Part shown: positions 55,906 through 63,966 of the stretch, piece after piece
Numbering within the stretch: position 1 is the first letter of the stretch
How the letters are laid out: each line of letters starts with the position of its first letter
Origin: Metabacillus litoralis
GTDB lineage: Bacteria; Bacillota; Bacilli; Bacillales; Bacillaceae
Direction: 5' to 3'
DNA: 64,000 bases
Assembly (NCBI RefSeq): GCF_007994985.1
Contig: NZ_VOQF01000008.1
Span: 226,340-290,339, forward strand
The notes under the pieces: model-generated
What the model saw: only the letters and a program-made list of their open reading frames with translations
Databases searched by the model: none
What the model was told of the DNA's origin: nothing
Position numbers and translations under genes: made by a program

Positions 55906-56008
55906 GAATCAATTCGTCACTAATACTGTCAGCAATAGCTTAAACGTCTTCATAGTTAAATTAAGAACAAATTGAAACTCCTATTTTAAGCAGAGTTCCA
56001 TCTTCAGG
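55906..56008 (-). pseudogene. Decayed remnant of a small gene
   Basis: Minus-strand frame reads EDGTLLKIGVSICS, stop, FNYEDV, stop, AIADSISDELIQE, stop. The segments look like sensible protein broken by two nonsense codons. No family is assigned; it could be chance. Confidence 0.25.
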
Positions 56009-56063
56009 ATATTAGCCTTATTTACTCTTTATACAGCTCTTCCTTTAAAACAAATGCTTTTCT

Positions 56064-56387
56064 TTATTTGGTCATTTCGATGATGTCCTGATTTTTATCC
56101 TTACTTGCTGCATCCAAAAGAATAAATATTGCTGATATAATATGCATAAACATACCGACAATAGGAATCCATCCGATAGCAGATGTTACAATTCCGAGTA
56201 TGTTACCCGTTGCTTTCACTCCAACTTTTTTGGAGAATATCACTACTAGGATATGAAAAGCTAACATTATGACTAATGGAGTCCATCCAAAGCCTAATAC
56301 AATACTACCTCCTATAATTGGTATACCTAGGAAAGCTTCAAGTCCACCTGATATCCACTTTAACGTCTTCACTGTTTGTCTATTCAT
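56064..56387 (-). CDS. Small membrane protein, unknown
   Basis: Protein of 107 residues with about three membrane helices (14-35, 38-52, 62-92) rich in Gly and Ile (GGLEAFLGIPIIGGSIVLGF). The hydrophilic tail is DAASKDKNQDIIEMTK. ATG 56387 is chosen because AAAGGTGATC lies just upstream, overlapping the alternative ATG 56405. No family is recognised. It is the last host gene before the integrated element. Confidence 0.65.
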   Translation of the reverse strand: MNRQTVKTLKWISGGLEAFLGIPIIGGSIVLGFGWTPLVIMLAFHILVVIFSKKVGVKATGNILGIVTSAIGWIPIVGMFMHIISAIFILLDAASKDKNQDIIEMTK

Positions 56388-56734
56388 TATGATCACCTTT
56401 TTCATGATTATAAAAAATACTTCTTCCTATAATACGTACAAAAATGTTTTAGGTTTCACAATTAGATACAAACTATTAACTATATGGAAACTCAGCACGA
56501 AATCGAAAAAGTTAAAAACCAAAAGATATCATACAGTAGCTATCACTTTAAGTTTGGAGTCGAATTAAAGAATTAGAAAATTTCTCATTTTGTTGGAATG
56601 ATAGTTATATGGACAATTTTGCAAGATCCTCTTCTCGCCTCTAGATTTCATCGTAAATTACCTTGGAATAATCGTTAGTTATTGTCATCACGATTATTCC
56701 TTTACTTAATGATATTCTTCTCCTATATAAAGCA

Positions 56735-56775
56735 TAAAAAAGGTCAATACTCTGACTGCTCAAAGCATTGACCTA
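56735..56775 (-). terminator. Native tRNA-operon terminator displaced by the element
   Basis: On the minus strand AGGTCAATGCTTTGAGCAG begins a stem closed by ATTGACCT and six T residues. It directly follows the left 54-bp tRNA copy, so it was presumably the terminator of the tRNA cluster before insertion. Confidence 0.7.
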
Positions 56776-56796
56776 TAAGGGTTTATTTCATTTTAT

Positions 56797-56850
56797 GATA
56801 CCAGTGGTCGGGGTCGAACCGACACTCCCGAAGGAACACGATTTTGAGTC
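56797..56850 (-). repeat. att site, left copy (tRNA-Leu 3' half)
   Basis: 54 bp identical to 61853-61906, running from the anticodon loop to 2 bp past the tRNA-Leu(CAA) 3' end. The 5' half of the tRNA is absent here, so this is the displaced end left by integration. Confidence 0.92.
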
Positions 56851-57036
56851 AGAAAGTTCCTTTTCATCACTTTTATATTATAGTTAATTACTGTGATATT
56901 AAGTAATTCTACAGTAATTGAATTCTTAAGATTTATTCTATTCACACGATTCATTATCATTGTACTATTAGTCATACTTATTATCAACGAATTAATTGTT
57001 GCTATTTTTAATTAGCACCAAATCCATCTTCTACAG

Positions 57037-57207
57037 CTATATCTCCATATACTCTTCCATTTCCGTTATATAACGGTCTATACATTCGCTTTCATAATTT
57101 GATTTTTCAATTAATCTAGTTAATACTTTGATTTCCAGTTTTAACACACCAACTATATTAAGTAAACGTTGATTTTCTAATTCAAGATTTTCCACTTTTA
57201 TATCCAT
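57037..57207 (-). CDS. 56-residue coiled-coil protein in the element
   Basis: A short complete frame, MDIKVENLELENQRLLNIVG and on to ITEMEEYMEI. Leu/Ile spacing over residues 5-35 fits a coiled coil. AAGAAGGGA abuts the ATG, which is close for a ribosome site. Proteins of this type occur in small phage and plasmid operons. It is downstream of the membrane protein gene in the same direction. Function unknown. Confidence 0.45.
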   Translation of the reverse strand: MDIKVENLELENQRLLNIVGVLKLEIKVLTRLIEKSNYESECIDRYITEMEEYMEI

Positions 57208-57483
57208 TCCCTTCTTGATGTTTTCACTTAGGTACTTGCAGTTTCATGAATTATTAGGACATATGAATTTATTTTATCCAAGGAAGTTCATAGATATAGG
57301 TGGAAAGGGATTGAGTTAGTTTTTAAACTGTACTTAATCTATGGACTTTTCCCTCTAGTAATCGAGTCGAATGGAAACTCAGTAGCAATTTACCAAAAGA
57401 TAGTTTACTTGAATACAATGATTTCATTTATGCAAAGGGTGGAATTTAAATTTTGATTTTTCATTATTTCCCTAGTTAAATTT

Positions 57484-57882
57484 TCACACATAATACTTTT
57501 TCTTAGTAATATATACTTCATTTAAATCATTTTCATATGGACTAAAAGTTCGACCATACTTTCTGTTTATTTCTGCAATAATCAAATCATTGGATTTAGT
57601 TATAGGCATGGAATCTTCACTAATATCTTCATATGGTAATTCAATTTCAAAAGGTATTCCCTTTTCTCTATATCTACCTTTTGGATAAACTTTGCACTTT
57701 ACTATAACGGAATGTCTCTCCCTACCAATCAATCTTTTAAACAGATTAATAATTCGTGTTCTGATTGGCTTGATTAACAAGGATAGAAAGAAAAGTAAAA
57801 TCCCAGCTATTACCTTAATTACCATAGTATCTATTAATTGGTTTAAAGAAATGCTAGATATTAAATCTACTAATTGGTTCAT
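57484..57882 (-). CDS. Membrane-anchored protein in the element, unknown
   Basis: Protein of 132 residues. One membrane helix (about 20-38, VIKVIAGILLFFLSLLI) is followed by a basic stretch (KPIRTRIINLFKRLIGRERH) and a soluble part of about 75 residues with beta-like alternation (VIVKCKVYPKGRYREKG). ATG 57882 is preferred over the preceding TTG because AAGGA lies 8 bp upstream. No family is recognised. A Lys/Arg patch after the helix suggests the soluble part is inside the cell. Confidence 0.6.
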   Translation of the reverse strand: MNQLVDLISSISLNQLIDTMVIKVIAGILLFFLSLLIKPIRTRIINLFKRLIGRERHSVIVKCKVYPKGRYREKGIPFEIELPYEDISEDSMPITKSNDLIIAEINRKYGRTFSPYENDLNEVYITKKKYYV

Positions 57883-58221
57883 CAAATCATTCCTTATTTG
57901 TATTATTAACTTAATCTATTAAAACCCTTACTTACAGGAATATTATACCATAAGGATTTTCAATCTGGTGCATATCTATAGCAAATGTATGACTGGCACC
58001 AACGTACCCCCTACCTCCCCCATGTACCCCTTTAGTAGGTTTTATATTGTAACGAAAGGTATACTTTTAGAACACTATTTTCCGACAATTATAAATTTAC
58101 TATTTTCAATGATTTCTATTGTTAAATAAGTAACGGAAGGTTGTAACGTAATTAAATTAGTGTTACTATGTGTGTAATGACAAGTACATAATATTATGTT
58201 ACAGATAAGGGGAATGAGAAC

Positions 58222-58812
58222 ATGTCTAAAGTATACGGGTATTGTAGAGTTAGTACCTCTGGGCAAAACATATCAACTCAAAGACAATTATTAAGGCAAT
58301 ATGATGAGAACGTTAAATTAATTGAGGACAAGGCTACTGGGAGAACAAGAGAACGTGAAGGACTTACCAAGCTACTCAATACTTTACATGACGGTGATAC
58401 TATTGTAATTACTCGTATTGACCGAATAGCAAGAAATGTAAAGGATTTACTATTAATTGCTGAGGAATTTGAAGCTAAGGGTGTTACCTTTGTCATCTTA
58501 GATTTAAATGGAGATAGGGTAAATACTTCTACTCCAATGGGTAAATTTATGATTACTGTTCTAGGTGCAGTTGCTGAACTTGAAATAAATACATTAGATG
58601 AGAAGCGTAAATTGGGTATGCAATTAGCTAGAGAAAATGGTAAGCATATAGGCAGAAAGGCAGATTTAACACCTGAGGACCCTTCTGTACAGGAGGCTAT
58701 TAGAAAATATCTAGAAGGAAAGATACCTGTTACATTGATTTGTGAGCAGCATAATATTAACCGTATGAAGTTCTATAGATTATTGAAAAGACATGGTATT
58801 ACTAAAGGATAG
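58222..58812 (+). CDS. Serine recombinase (resolvase/invertase family)
   Basis: Small serine recombinase of 196 residues. Catalytic domain about 1-135: YGYCRVSTSGQNISTQRQLL has the nucleophile Ser9 or Ser11 region, RIDRIARNVKDLLLIAEEFE the conserved Arg residues, and GKFMITVLGAVAELE the long helix. A C-terminal helix-turn-helix follows (VTLICEQHNINRMKFYRLLK). Such proteins resolve dimers or invert segments. It is the only element gene on the plus strand; GGGGAATGAG precedes ATG. A dyad, CATAATATTATG near 58188, may be its binding or promoter site. Confidence 0.92.
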   Translation: MSKVYGYCRVSTSGQNISTQRQLLRQYDENVKLIEDKATGRTREREGLTKLLNTLHDGDTIVITRIDRIARNVKDLLLIAEEFEAKGVTFVILDLNGDRVNTSTPMGKFMITVLGAVAELEINTLDEKRKLGMQLARENGKHIGRKADLTPEDPSVQEAIRKYLEGKIPVTLICEQHNINRMKFYRLLKRHGITKG

Positions 58813-58992
58813 CCACTTACGACATTCTAATAGTGTCGATTATTATATGTGCACGGTTCATTGTTTCATTCTTAGAATAGAATGCTTAAACAACTGGTAC
58901 GATTGACTTCTATGAGAATTCTGTTTCAAAAAGATATTCTGGGTTGCATATTCTATCACAAGTCATCCGATTTTCAGCTATTCTTTGAGAAA

Positions 58993-59018
58993 AATAAAAG
59001 GCACCTTTAATGGGTGCC
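58993..59018 (-). terminator. Terminator of the 59656-59022 gene pair
   Basis: GGCACC and GGTGCC pair over a 7-nt loop on the minus strand and TTTTATTTTT follows. Confidence 0.75.
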
Positions 59019-59021
59019 AGA

Positions 59022-59300
59022 TTATTCTTCGTCCTCTTCTTCGTCTTCCTCATATACCTCAGGTTCAGTAAGGACAATAATTTTTCTACTACGTGTGACC
59101 TTATATTTAGTGTCCCAACTTGAACCTGTTACTTCAAATGATTCTTCTTGTACACTAAAACGCAATAGAACGGTGTTTTCAAAATCAAGGAGGATGTACT
59201 CATTTTCATTTGCATTTTCGTTGTTAGAAAATATTTTGTAGTCAGGATGTGCTGTAAGTTCCCAACTAAAATTTAATTCATGCTTTTTGTGATGTACCAT
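59022..59300 (-). CDS. Small acidic-tailed protein in the element, unknown
   Basis: Protein of 92 residues, soluble. The body alternates polar and hydrophobic residues (NEYILLDFENTVLLRFSVQE), suggesting beta strands, and the tail is a run of Glu and Asp (EVYEEDEEEDEE). Such acidic tails occur in DNA-mimic proteins and chaperone-like factors, but nothing more is supported. GTGAGGT precedes ATG by 7 bp; it lies 23 bp after the preceding gene, in one transcription unit with it. Confidence 0.6.
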   Translation of the reverse strand: MVHHKKHELNFSWELTAHPDYKIFSNNENANENEYILLDFENTVLLRFSVQEESFEVTGSSWDTKYKVTRSRKIIVLTEPEVYEEDEEEDEE

Positions 59301-59323
59301 TAATTCTACCTCACTTTTCTACC

Positions 59324-59656
59324 TTAATTTACGTTTACGTCTTTCTCATAAAGGCTAATCACTTCAATATCATACTCTTTTTGTATATCGCTTAGCTTAT
59401 AAATTCCCCCAGGAGTTTTTCCTGTAGATATACTTTCAATTTTGCTTTTAAGTGCATCAGTAAAATACTGACCTACTGCAACGCCTTTATCGTATTGTTT
59501 GTTCACTTCTGCAACAAAATCTTCACTCAAAATTCTACGAAATGAATGATGGATTATAGCATTTACAAGTGTTAATTTCTTTCCATTAATAGCTTTTACA
59601 ATGTAATAGTTCCCTAATTCATCTTGAATTAAATCTCTAATAGGTAAAATCTCCAT
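59324..59656 (-). CDS. Unknown soluble protein in the element
   Basis: Protein of 110 residues without membrane helices. It begins MEILPIRDLIQDELGNYYIV, continues with a small beta-rich part, and ends with a mixed helical part (SDIQKEYDIEVISLYEKDV). No family is recognised. AAGGAAGTG precedes ATG by 6 bp. It is the first gene of the pair ending at 59022 and follows the repeat-bearing non-coding stretch, whose promoter it may use. Confidence 0.6.
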   Translation of the reverse strand: MEILPIRDLIQDELGNYYIVKAINGKKLTLVNAIIHHSFRRILSEDFVAEVNKQYDKGVAVGQYFTDALKSKIESISTGKTPGGIYKLSDIQKEYDIEVISLYEKDVNVN

Positions 59657-60035
59657 ATTTAAACACTTCCTTTCACATACTAAATTCGACTAATTGAGAC
59701 TTATTTCCTGCTAGTAACTATAAGTCTATTTAAAAGTTTAAGACCATAGTTCAATATATGAACGTTACTACTCTTTTACTTTAACTAATTACTCTCTTCT
59801 CTCTTAGTGGTGTTTTCTTTTAATCTTTTATCTTAGGTAGGAATATCTTTATATATTATGTCTTATTACTATAAGTCTGTTTAAGTAAGTCTGTTTAACG
59901 TTCATATTGTAAACCTTCAAAGTATTTAATCTGAACTCCAAGAAGTTAATAAGTTGAACTCCATTATTTTAAAAGTAAATACTTGTGATTAAAATATAGT
60001 ATAAATCCATATATATCAAGGGGTCTCCTAATCTA
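59657..60035. other. Non-coding stretch with direct and inverted repeats; candidate origin or control region
   Basis: Direct repeats: ACTATAAGTCTATTTAA near 59717, ACTATAAGTCTGTTTAA near 59868 and GTAAGTCTGTTTAA near 59885. Inverted copies of CAATATATGAACGTTA (59751-59766) and TAACGTTCATATTG (59896-59909) bracket the region. Very AT-rich. It sits directly after the replication-type protein gene. An origin with iterons is one reading, a regulator operator array another. Confidence 0.45.
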
Positions 60036-60611
60036 TTAGTCACAAGTAGAATTAAATTTATTTAGTTTTTCCAATGTCTCTATTTCCTCAGGTAATAAAC
60101 TATTAATATCTATATTAAAGGCAGTGGAAATTTGCTTAGCTTTAATTATTGATTTTTCATTATCCTCTTTCGTCTGTTTATAGTGCAATAATCTATTCTT
60201 ATCCTCTACCTCTTGGTTAGTTACTCTAGCTTTAAATTCTTCAATTTGCTTCACTTTGTCCGGTACACAAGCATATAAGACCGATCTTTCTAGTGGCTTG
60301 TAAACAAGGTAAATGTTATTACCTTTTCTAGTCTTTGATTTTTTAATTAGCCCTACGGAAATTAAATTTCTCAAGCACTTATGAATTGAAGGTTTCGCTT
60401 TAATTCCTGTATCGATTCTTAACTGTGCAATTGTTGGATATGCGTATCCATATTCAGGATTATAGTACCTAAGTAATCTAATATATACCACTAAGTCATT
60501 TCCTGATATTAACCCTATTTCTAAATAGTCATATAATTCCATTGGTACTAACTCAAAGTTTCCTTCTAAATTTCCTTTGCAAATAATTCCACTACTTTTA
60601 ACTTTTAACAT
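60036..60611 (-). CDS. Winged-helix DNA-binding protein, replication-initiator-like
   Basis: Protein of 191 residues. A winged helix-turn-helix lies at about 25-105: YIRLLRYYNPEYGYAYPTIA, LRIDTGIKAKPSIHKCLRNL and ISVGLIKKSKTRKGNNIYLV. This is the layout of the N-terminal domain of RepA-type initiators and phage replisome-organiser proteins. The C-terminal part is charged and helical. AGGAAAAAGGA abuts the ATG. It lies 90 bp downstream of the integrase in the same direction. Replication or gene control are both possible. Confidence 0.65.
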   Translation of the reverse strand: MLKVKSSGIICKGNLEGNFELVPMELYDYLEIGLISGNDLVVYIRLLRYYNPEYGYAYPTIAQLRIDTGIKAKPSIHKCLRNLISVGLIKKSKTRKGNNIYLVYKPLERSVLYACVPDKVKQIEEFKARVTNQEVEDKNRLLHYKQTKEDNEKSIIKAKQISTAFNIDINSLLPEEIETLEKLNKFNSTCD

Positions 60612-60701
60612 TCCTTTTTCCTCTTTTCATTTTGATAGTTAGTTCAATATTTTAAACCTTCAATTACTTACTTGCAGAAAAAAGAGGAAAAAGGACAATA
60701 T

Positions 60702-61682
60702 TTATTTTAGTACTTTTAATGGAGAAAACTCCTTATGTCTTTCCCTTACATCTGTTCCAAATAAATTCACATAAGTTTTAACTATCTCCATACTAGTGTG
60801 ACCAAGTATAGTCTGTAATTCAAAGATGTTAGCACCTTGTTGGACACTTAACTTAGCAAAGGTATGTCTAAATGTATGGCAGCTACAACGAACATCTTTT
60901 AAATTAGCCATTTCTCCATATTTAGTAATCCTTTGTTGGATACCTCTCTTTGTAAATCTGCCACCATCAATAGTAACAAATAATGCTTCACTTTCGACAT
61001 ATCCTCTAATAGCTATATACTTCTTAAGCTGCTTTTTCATGGTAGTTTGGATAGGTACTAAGCGTTCCCTATAACTTTTTGCATGTTTAATTATAATCAT
61101 GCTATCTTCCCAGCGAATATCATTTAAGGATAGTCCAGCTAACTCATTAACACGTATACCTGTTTCAAGCATTAGTAACATAATGGTATAGTCACGAACT
61201 CCTGTAAAGGTTTTTAAATCAGGTTGTTTAAACAACTTATGTAACTGCACCTTAGTAAAGGTGTTAATGACCGTCTTTCTATCCTTTAATAATTTTATAT
61301 TCTCCATAGGATTATTAGGAATCTGTTTCTGATTATAAAGAAAGTTAAAGAATGAACGTAATGCACGTAATCTTGTATTGATTGAAACAATCCGATTTCC
61401 TTTATAATTTCGCATATAAAGTATTACGTTTTCTTTTATATGTTCCTCTGTGACGTTATATGGCTTTAACAATGTTGTATCTATTCCTTGACCTCTAAGT
61501 TGATTTAAGAAAGCATTAAACTCATTCAAATAATATTTAACAGTATGGGGTCTAAGATTACGTAAATCACAGTCTTTAATGAATAAATCAATTGCCACAT
61601 TAAATGTTTCTACATAGGATTTCGTTTCCTTTTCCAATACAGATAATTCAATTTCATTTAATACATTTGTACGTCTAGCCAT
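60702..61682 (-). CDS. int: Tyrosine integrase of the tRNA-Leu element
   Basis: XerC/D-like site-specific recombinase of 326 residues. N-terminal SAM-like core-binding domain at about 25-115 (FNVAIDLFIKDCDLRNLRPH). Catalytic domain with Arg in MLETGIRVNELAGLSLNDI, a Lys in the beta-hairpin, CHTFRHTFAKLSVQQG, GHTSMEI and the Tyr nucleophile in IVKTYVNLFG. ATG 61682 is used because AGGAGTG lies 6 bp upstream. Its start is 170 bp from the right att copy, the usual place for an element integrase. Confidence 0.93.
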   Translation of the reverse strand: MARRTNVLNEIELSVLEKETKSYVETFNVAIDLFIKDCDLRNLRPHTVKYYLNEFNAFLNQLRGQGIDTTLLKPYNVTEEHIKENVILYMRNYKGNRIVSINTRLRALRSFFNFLYNQKQIPNNPMENIKLLKDRKTVINTFTKVQLHKLFKQPDLKTFTGVRDYTIMLLMLETGIRVNELAGLSLNDIRWEDSMIIIKHAKSYRERLVPIQTTMKKQLKKYIAIRGYVESEALFVTIDGGRFTKRGIQQRITKYGEMANLKDVRCSCHTFRHTFAKLSVQQGANIFELQTILGHTSMEIVKTYVNLFGTDVRERHKEFSPLKVLK

Positions 61683-61693
61683 TTTAAACACTC

Positions 61694-61726
61694 CTTAACA
61701 GTGAACACGACCTGTGAACACGATTT
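61694..61726. promoter_or_regulatory. Direct repeat before the integrase gene
   Basis: CAGTGAACACGAC and CTGTGAACACGAT follow each other within 30 bp, just before the integrase start. They may be arm-type integrase or excisionase sites, and the GAACACGAT part also occurs in the att core. Confidence 0.45.
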
Positions 61727-61764
61727 TAATATATTTTGTCGTGTAAAATATAACCCTAAAAACA

Positions 61765-61803
61765 ACAAAAAACGCCTACCTACAATTCTGTAGATAGACG
61801 TTG
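61765..61803 (-). terminator. Terminator after tRNA-Leu, supplied by the element
   Basis: On the minus strand AACGTCTATCTACA and TGTAGGTAGGCGTT pair over a short loop with six T residues. It ends the tRNA transcript before the integrase gene. Confidence 0.8.
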
Positions 61804-61852
61804 AATACGTTGATATTACTTAATTCACTGTTAATTGACTATAATATAATTA

Positions 61853-61906
61853 GATACCAGTGGTCGGGGTCGAACCGACACTCCCGAAGGAACACGATTT
61901 TGAGTC
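61853..61906 (-). repeat. att site, right copy (inside intact tRNA-Leu)
   Basis: Second copy of the 54-bp repeat. Here it completes a whole tRNA-Leu, so integration preserved the gene. Confidence 0.92.
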
Positions 61907-61936
61907 GTGCGCGTCTGCCAATTCCGCCACACTGGC
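61855..61936 (-). tRNA. tRNA-Leu (anticodon CAA), integration target
   Basis: Acceptor GCCAGTG/CACTGGT, anticodon stem CACGA/TCGTG with loop CTCAAAA, long variable arm, T-loop GGTTCGACCCC. CCA not encoded. Last tRNA of the cluster. Confidence 0.95.
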
Positions 61937-61977
61937 AAAGATAGTAAGTTATTTTTGCTAAGGTAAAATAACTTTGA

Positions 61978-62063
61978 TGCCGAGGACCGGAATCGAACCG
62001 GTACGGTAGTCACCTACCGCAGGATTTTAAGTCCTGTGCGTCTGCCAGTTCCGCCACCCCGGC
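61978..62063 (-). tRNA. tRNA-Leu (anticodon TAA)
   Basis: Acceptor GCCGGGG/CCTCGGC, loop CTTAAAA, long variable arm, T-loop GGTTCGATTCC. CCA not encoded. Confidence 0.95.
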
Positions 62064-62077
62064 AAGGGTGTTTTAAA

Positions 62078-62151
<74 letters not shown>

Positions 62152-62163
62152 TTTAAATATTAT

Positions 62164-62238
62164 TGGAGCGGAAGACGGGATTCGAACCCGCGACCCCCAC
62201 CTTGGCAAGGTGGTGTTCTACCACTGAACTACTTCCGC
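62164..62238 (-). tRNA. tRNA-Gly (anticodon GCC)
   Basis: Acceptor GCGGAAG, loop TTGCCAA, T-loop GGTTCGAATCC, encoded CCA. Confidence 0.95.
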
Positions 62239-62301
62239 AATCATAATATTAGTTATTATATAGTATAGCCTATGCAAAAAGACTAAAAATGTGAAAGAAA
62301 A

Positions 62302-62376
62302 TGGCTGGGCTAGCTGGATTCGAACCAACGCATGTCGCAGTCAAAGTGCGATGCCTTACCGCTTGGCTATAGCCCA
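62302..62376 (-). tRNA. tRNA-Gln (anticodon TTG)
   Basis: 5' end TGGGCTATAGCC, loop CTTTGAC, T-loop GGTTCGAATCC, encoded CCA. Confidence 0.95.
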
Positions 62377-62406
62377 TTGAAAATCTTATAATTTATAATA
62401 TAAAAA

Positions 62407-62483
62407 TGGGGCGACTGATGGGAATCGAACCCACGAATGCCTGAACCACAATCAGGTGCGTTAACCACTTCGCCACAACCGCC
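62407..62483 (-). tRNA. tRNA-His (anticodon GTG)
   Basis: Eight-pair acceptor with extra 5' G (GGCGGTTG/CAGTCGCC), loop TTGTGGT, encoded CCA. Confidence 0.95.
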
Positions 62484-62503
62484 ACAATATATTAATGTTT
62501 AAT

Positions 62504-62577
62504 TGGCAGGGGCAGTAGGAATCGAACCCACACCAAAGGTTTTGGAGACCTCTATTCTACCGTTAAACTATGCCCCT
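62504..62577 (-). tRNA. tRNA-Trp (anticodon CCA)
   Basis: Acceptor AGGGGCA/TGCCCCT, loop CTCCAAA, encoded CCA end. Confidence 0.95.
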
Positions 62578-62634
62578 AAGATGAATCTTTTCTTTAATAA
62601 TGAATGTTATTTTCGCTTCGCGAAAAAACAATGG

Positions 62635-62715
62635 TGGAGGGGGGCAGATTCGAACTGCCGAACCCTAAGGAGCGGATTTACAGTCCGCCGCGTTTAGCCA
62701 CTTCGCTACCCCTCC
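62635..62715 (-). tRNA. tRNA-Tyr (anticodon GTA)
   Basis: 5' end GGAGGGGTAGCG, loop CTGTAAA, long variable arm, T-loop GGTTCGAATC-type, encoded CCA. Confidence 0.94.
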
Positions 62716-62734
62716 ATATTAAGAAGAAAAACAG

Positions 62735-62807
<73 letters not shown>

Positions 62808-62825
62808 TAAAAAATGAAACAAAAA

Positions 62826-62901
62826 TGGTGGCTCAGGACGGAATCGAACCGCCGACACATGGATTTTCAGTCCATTGCTCTACCAACTGAGCTACTGAGC
62901 C
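62826..62901 (-). tRNA. tRNA-Phe (anticodon GAA)
   Basis: Acceptor GGCTCAG/CTGAGCC, loop CTGAAAA, encoded CCA. Confidence 0.95.
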
Positions 62902-63078
62902 AATAAGGTTTACGGCTTCCACTAAACTTCGAATCTCTTCATCAGCTCCATCACTCACATCCTCACGTATTGACATACGCTCCGGTGTTCGCTCAGTCGC
63001 TTCTTCGACCTTCTCGTTTATTGAAACCCTTTTACACTAAAGAAAGATAGTAGTGTAAATTAATCTTCAAAAATTAAA

Positions 63079-63155
63079 TGGCGGTCCGGACGGGACTCGA
63101 ACCCGCGACCTCCTGCGTGACAGGCAGGCATTCTAACCAACTGAACTACCGGACC
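63079..63155 (-). tRNA. tRNA-Asp (anticodon GTC)
   Basis: Acceptor GGTCCGG/CCGGACC, loop CTGTCAC, encoded CCA. A 177-bp spacer separates it from tRNA-Phe, the largest gap in the cluster. Confidence 0.95.
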
Positions 63156-63229
63156 AATTTTTTTCACGTAGTGAAAATAAACAACCTTGAACTTTTCTTA
63201 AGAACAAAGTAAATACTTCAAAGGAAATT

Positions 63230-63306
<77 letters not shown>

Positions 63307-63319
63307 ATAATAATATAAA

Positions 63320-63395
63320 TGGTGGAGGATGACGGGATCGAACCGCCGACCCTCTGCTTGTAAGGCAGATGCTCTCCCAGCTGAGCTAATCCTCC
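63320..63395 (-). tRNA. tRNA-Val (anticodon TAC)
   Basis: 5' end GGAGGATTAGCTCAGC, loop CTTACAA, encoded CCA. Confidence 0.95.
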
Positions 63396-63456
63396 GAATA
63401 ATGTTCATATATTTTATATGAAAGTAAGTTATTTTCGCTTTGCGAAAAAACTTTGA

Positions 63457-63528
63457 TGACCCATACGGGATTCGAACCCGTGTTACCGCCGTGAAAGGGC
63501 GGTGTCTTAACCGCTTGACCAATGGGCC
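63457..63528 (-). tRNA. tRNA-Glu (anticodon TTC)
   Basis: Acceptor GGCCCAT/ATGGGTC, loop CTTTCAC, T-loop GGTTCGAATCC, CCA not encoded. Confidence 0.95.
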
Positions 63529-63545
63529 TATATATATTTAAATAG

Positions 63546-63637
63546 TGGCGGAGAGCAAGGGATTTGAACCCTTGAGACAGCTTACACCGCCTACACGATT
63601 TCCAATCGTGCTCCTTCGGCCACTCGGACAGCTCTCC
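63546..63637 (-). tRNA. tRNA-Ser (anticodon GGA)
   Basis: 5' end GGAGAGCTGTCCGAG, loop TTGGAAA, long variable arm, encoded CCA. Confidence 0.95.
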
Positions 63638-63641
63638 AAAA

Positions 63642-63716
63642 TGGCTCCGCAGGTAGGACTCGAACCTACGACCGATCGGTTAACAGCCGATAGCTCTACC
63701 ACTGAGCTACTGCGGA
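63642..63716 (-). tRNA. tRNA-Asn (anticodon GTT)
   Basis: 5' end TCCGCAGTAGCTCAG, loop CTGTTAA, encoded CCA. First tRNA after 5S rRNA. Confidence 0.95.
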
Positions 63717-63728
63717 TTAATATACAAA

Positions 63729-63844
<116 letters not shown>

Positions 63845-63966
63845 CATTTGTGACAAAAACTATTATACTAGTTATGAAGAATATTTCAAGTCTTTTTCAA
63901 AACTTATATATTCCTTCAAAACTAGATAACGATTTAAACAATTCAATTCACTGACGTTCGCTTAAA

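Larger units (their letters stand above)
56797..61906. mobile_element. Integrative element in tRNA-Leu(CAA), 5.1 kb
   Basis: The element is bounded by exact 54-bp direct repeats of the tRNA-Leu 3' half. A tyrosine integrase gene lies next to the right end and points into the element. Contents from right to left: integrase, winged-helix replication-type protein, a 380-bp repeat-bearing non-coding stretch, two unknown small proteins, a serine recombinase (opposite strand), a membrane protein and a 56-residue coiled-coil protein. No relaxase, capsid, coupling protein or known cargo was seen, so it is neither a full conjugative element nor a full prophage. Confidence 0.85.

Noticed and set aside
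58222..58812. Serine recombinase as transposase of an insertion sequence
   Set aside because: No TnpB/IS607 partner, no flanking inverted repeats; it lies inside the larger element bounded by att sites.
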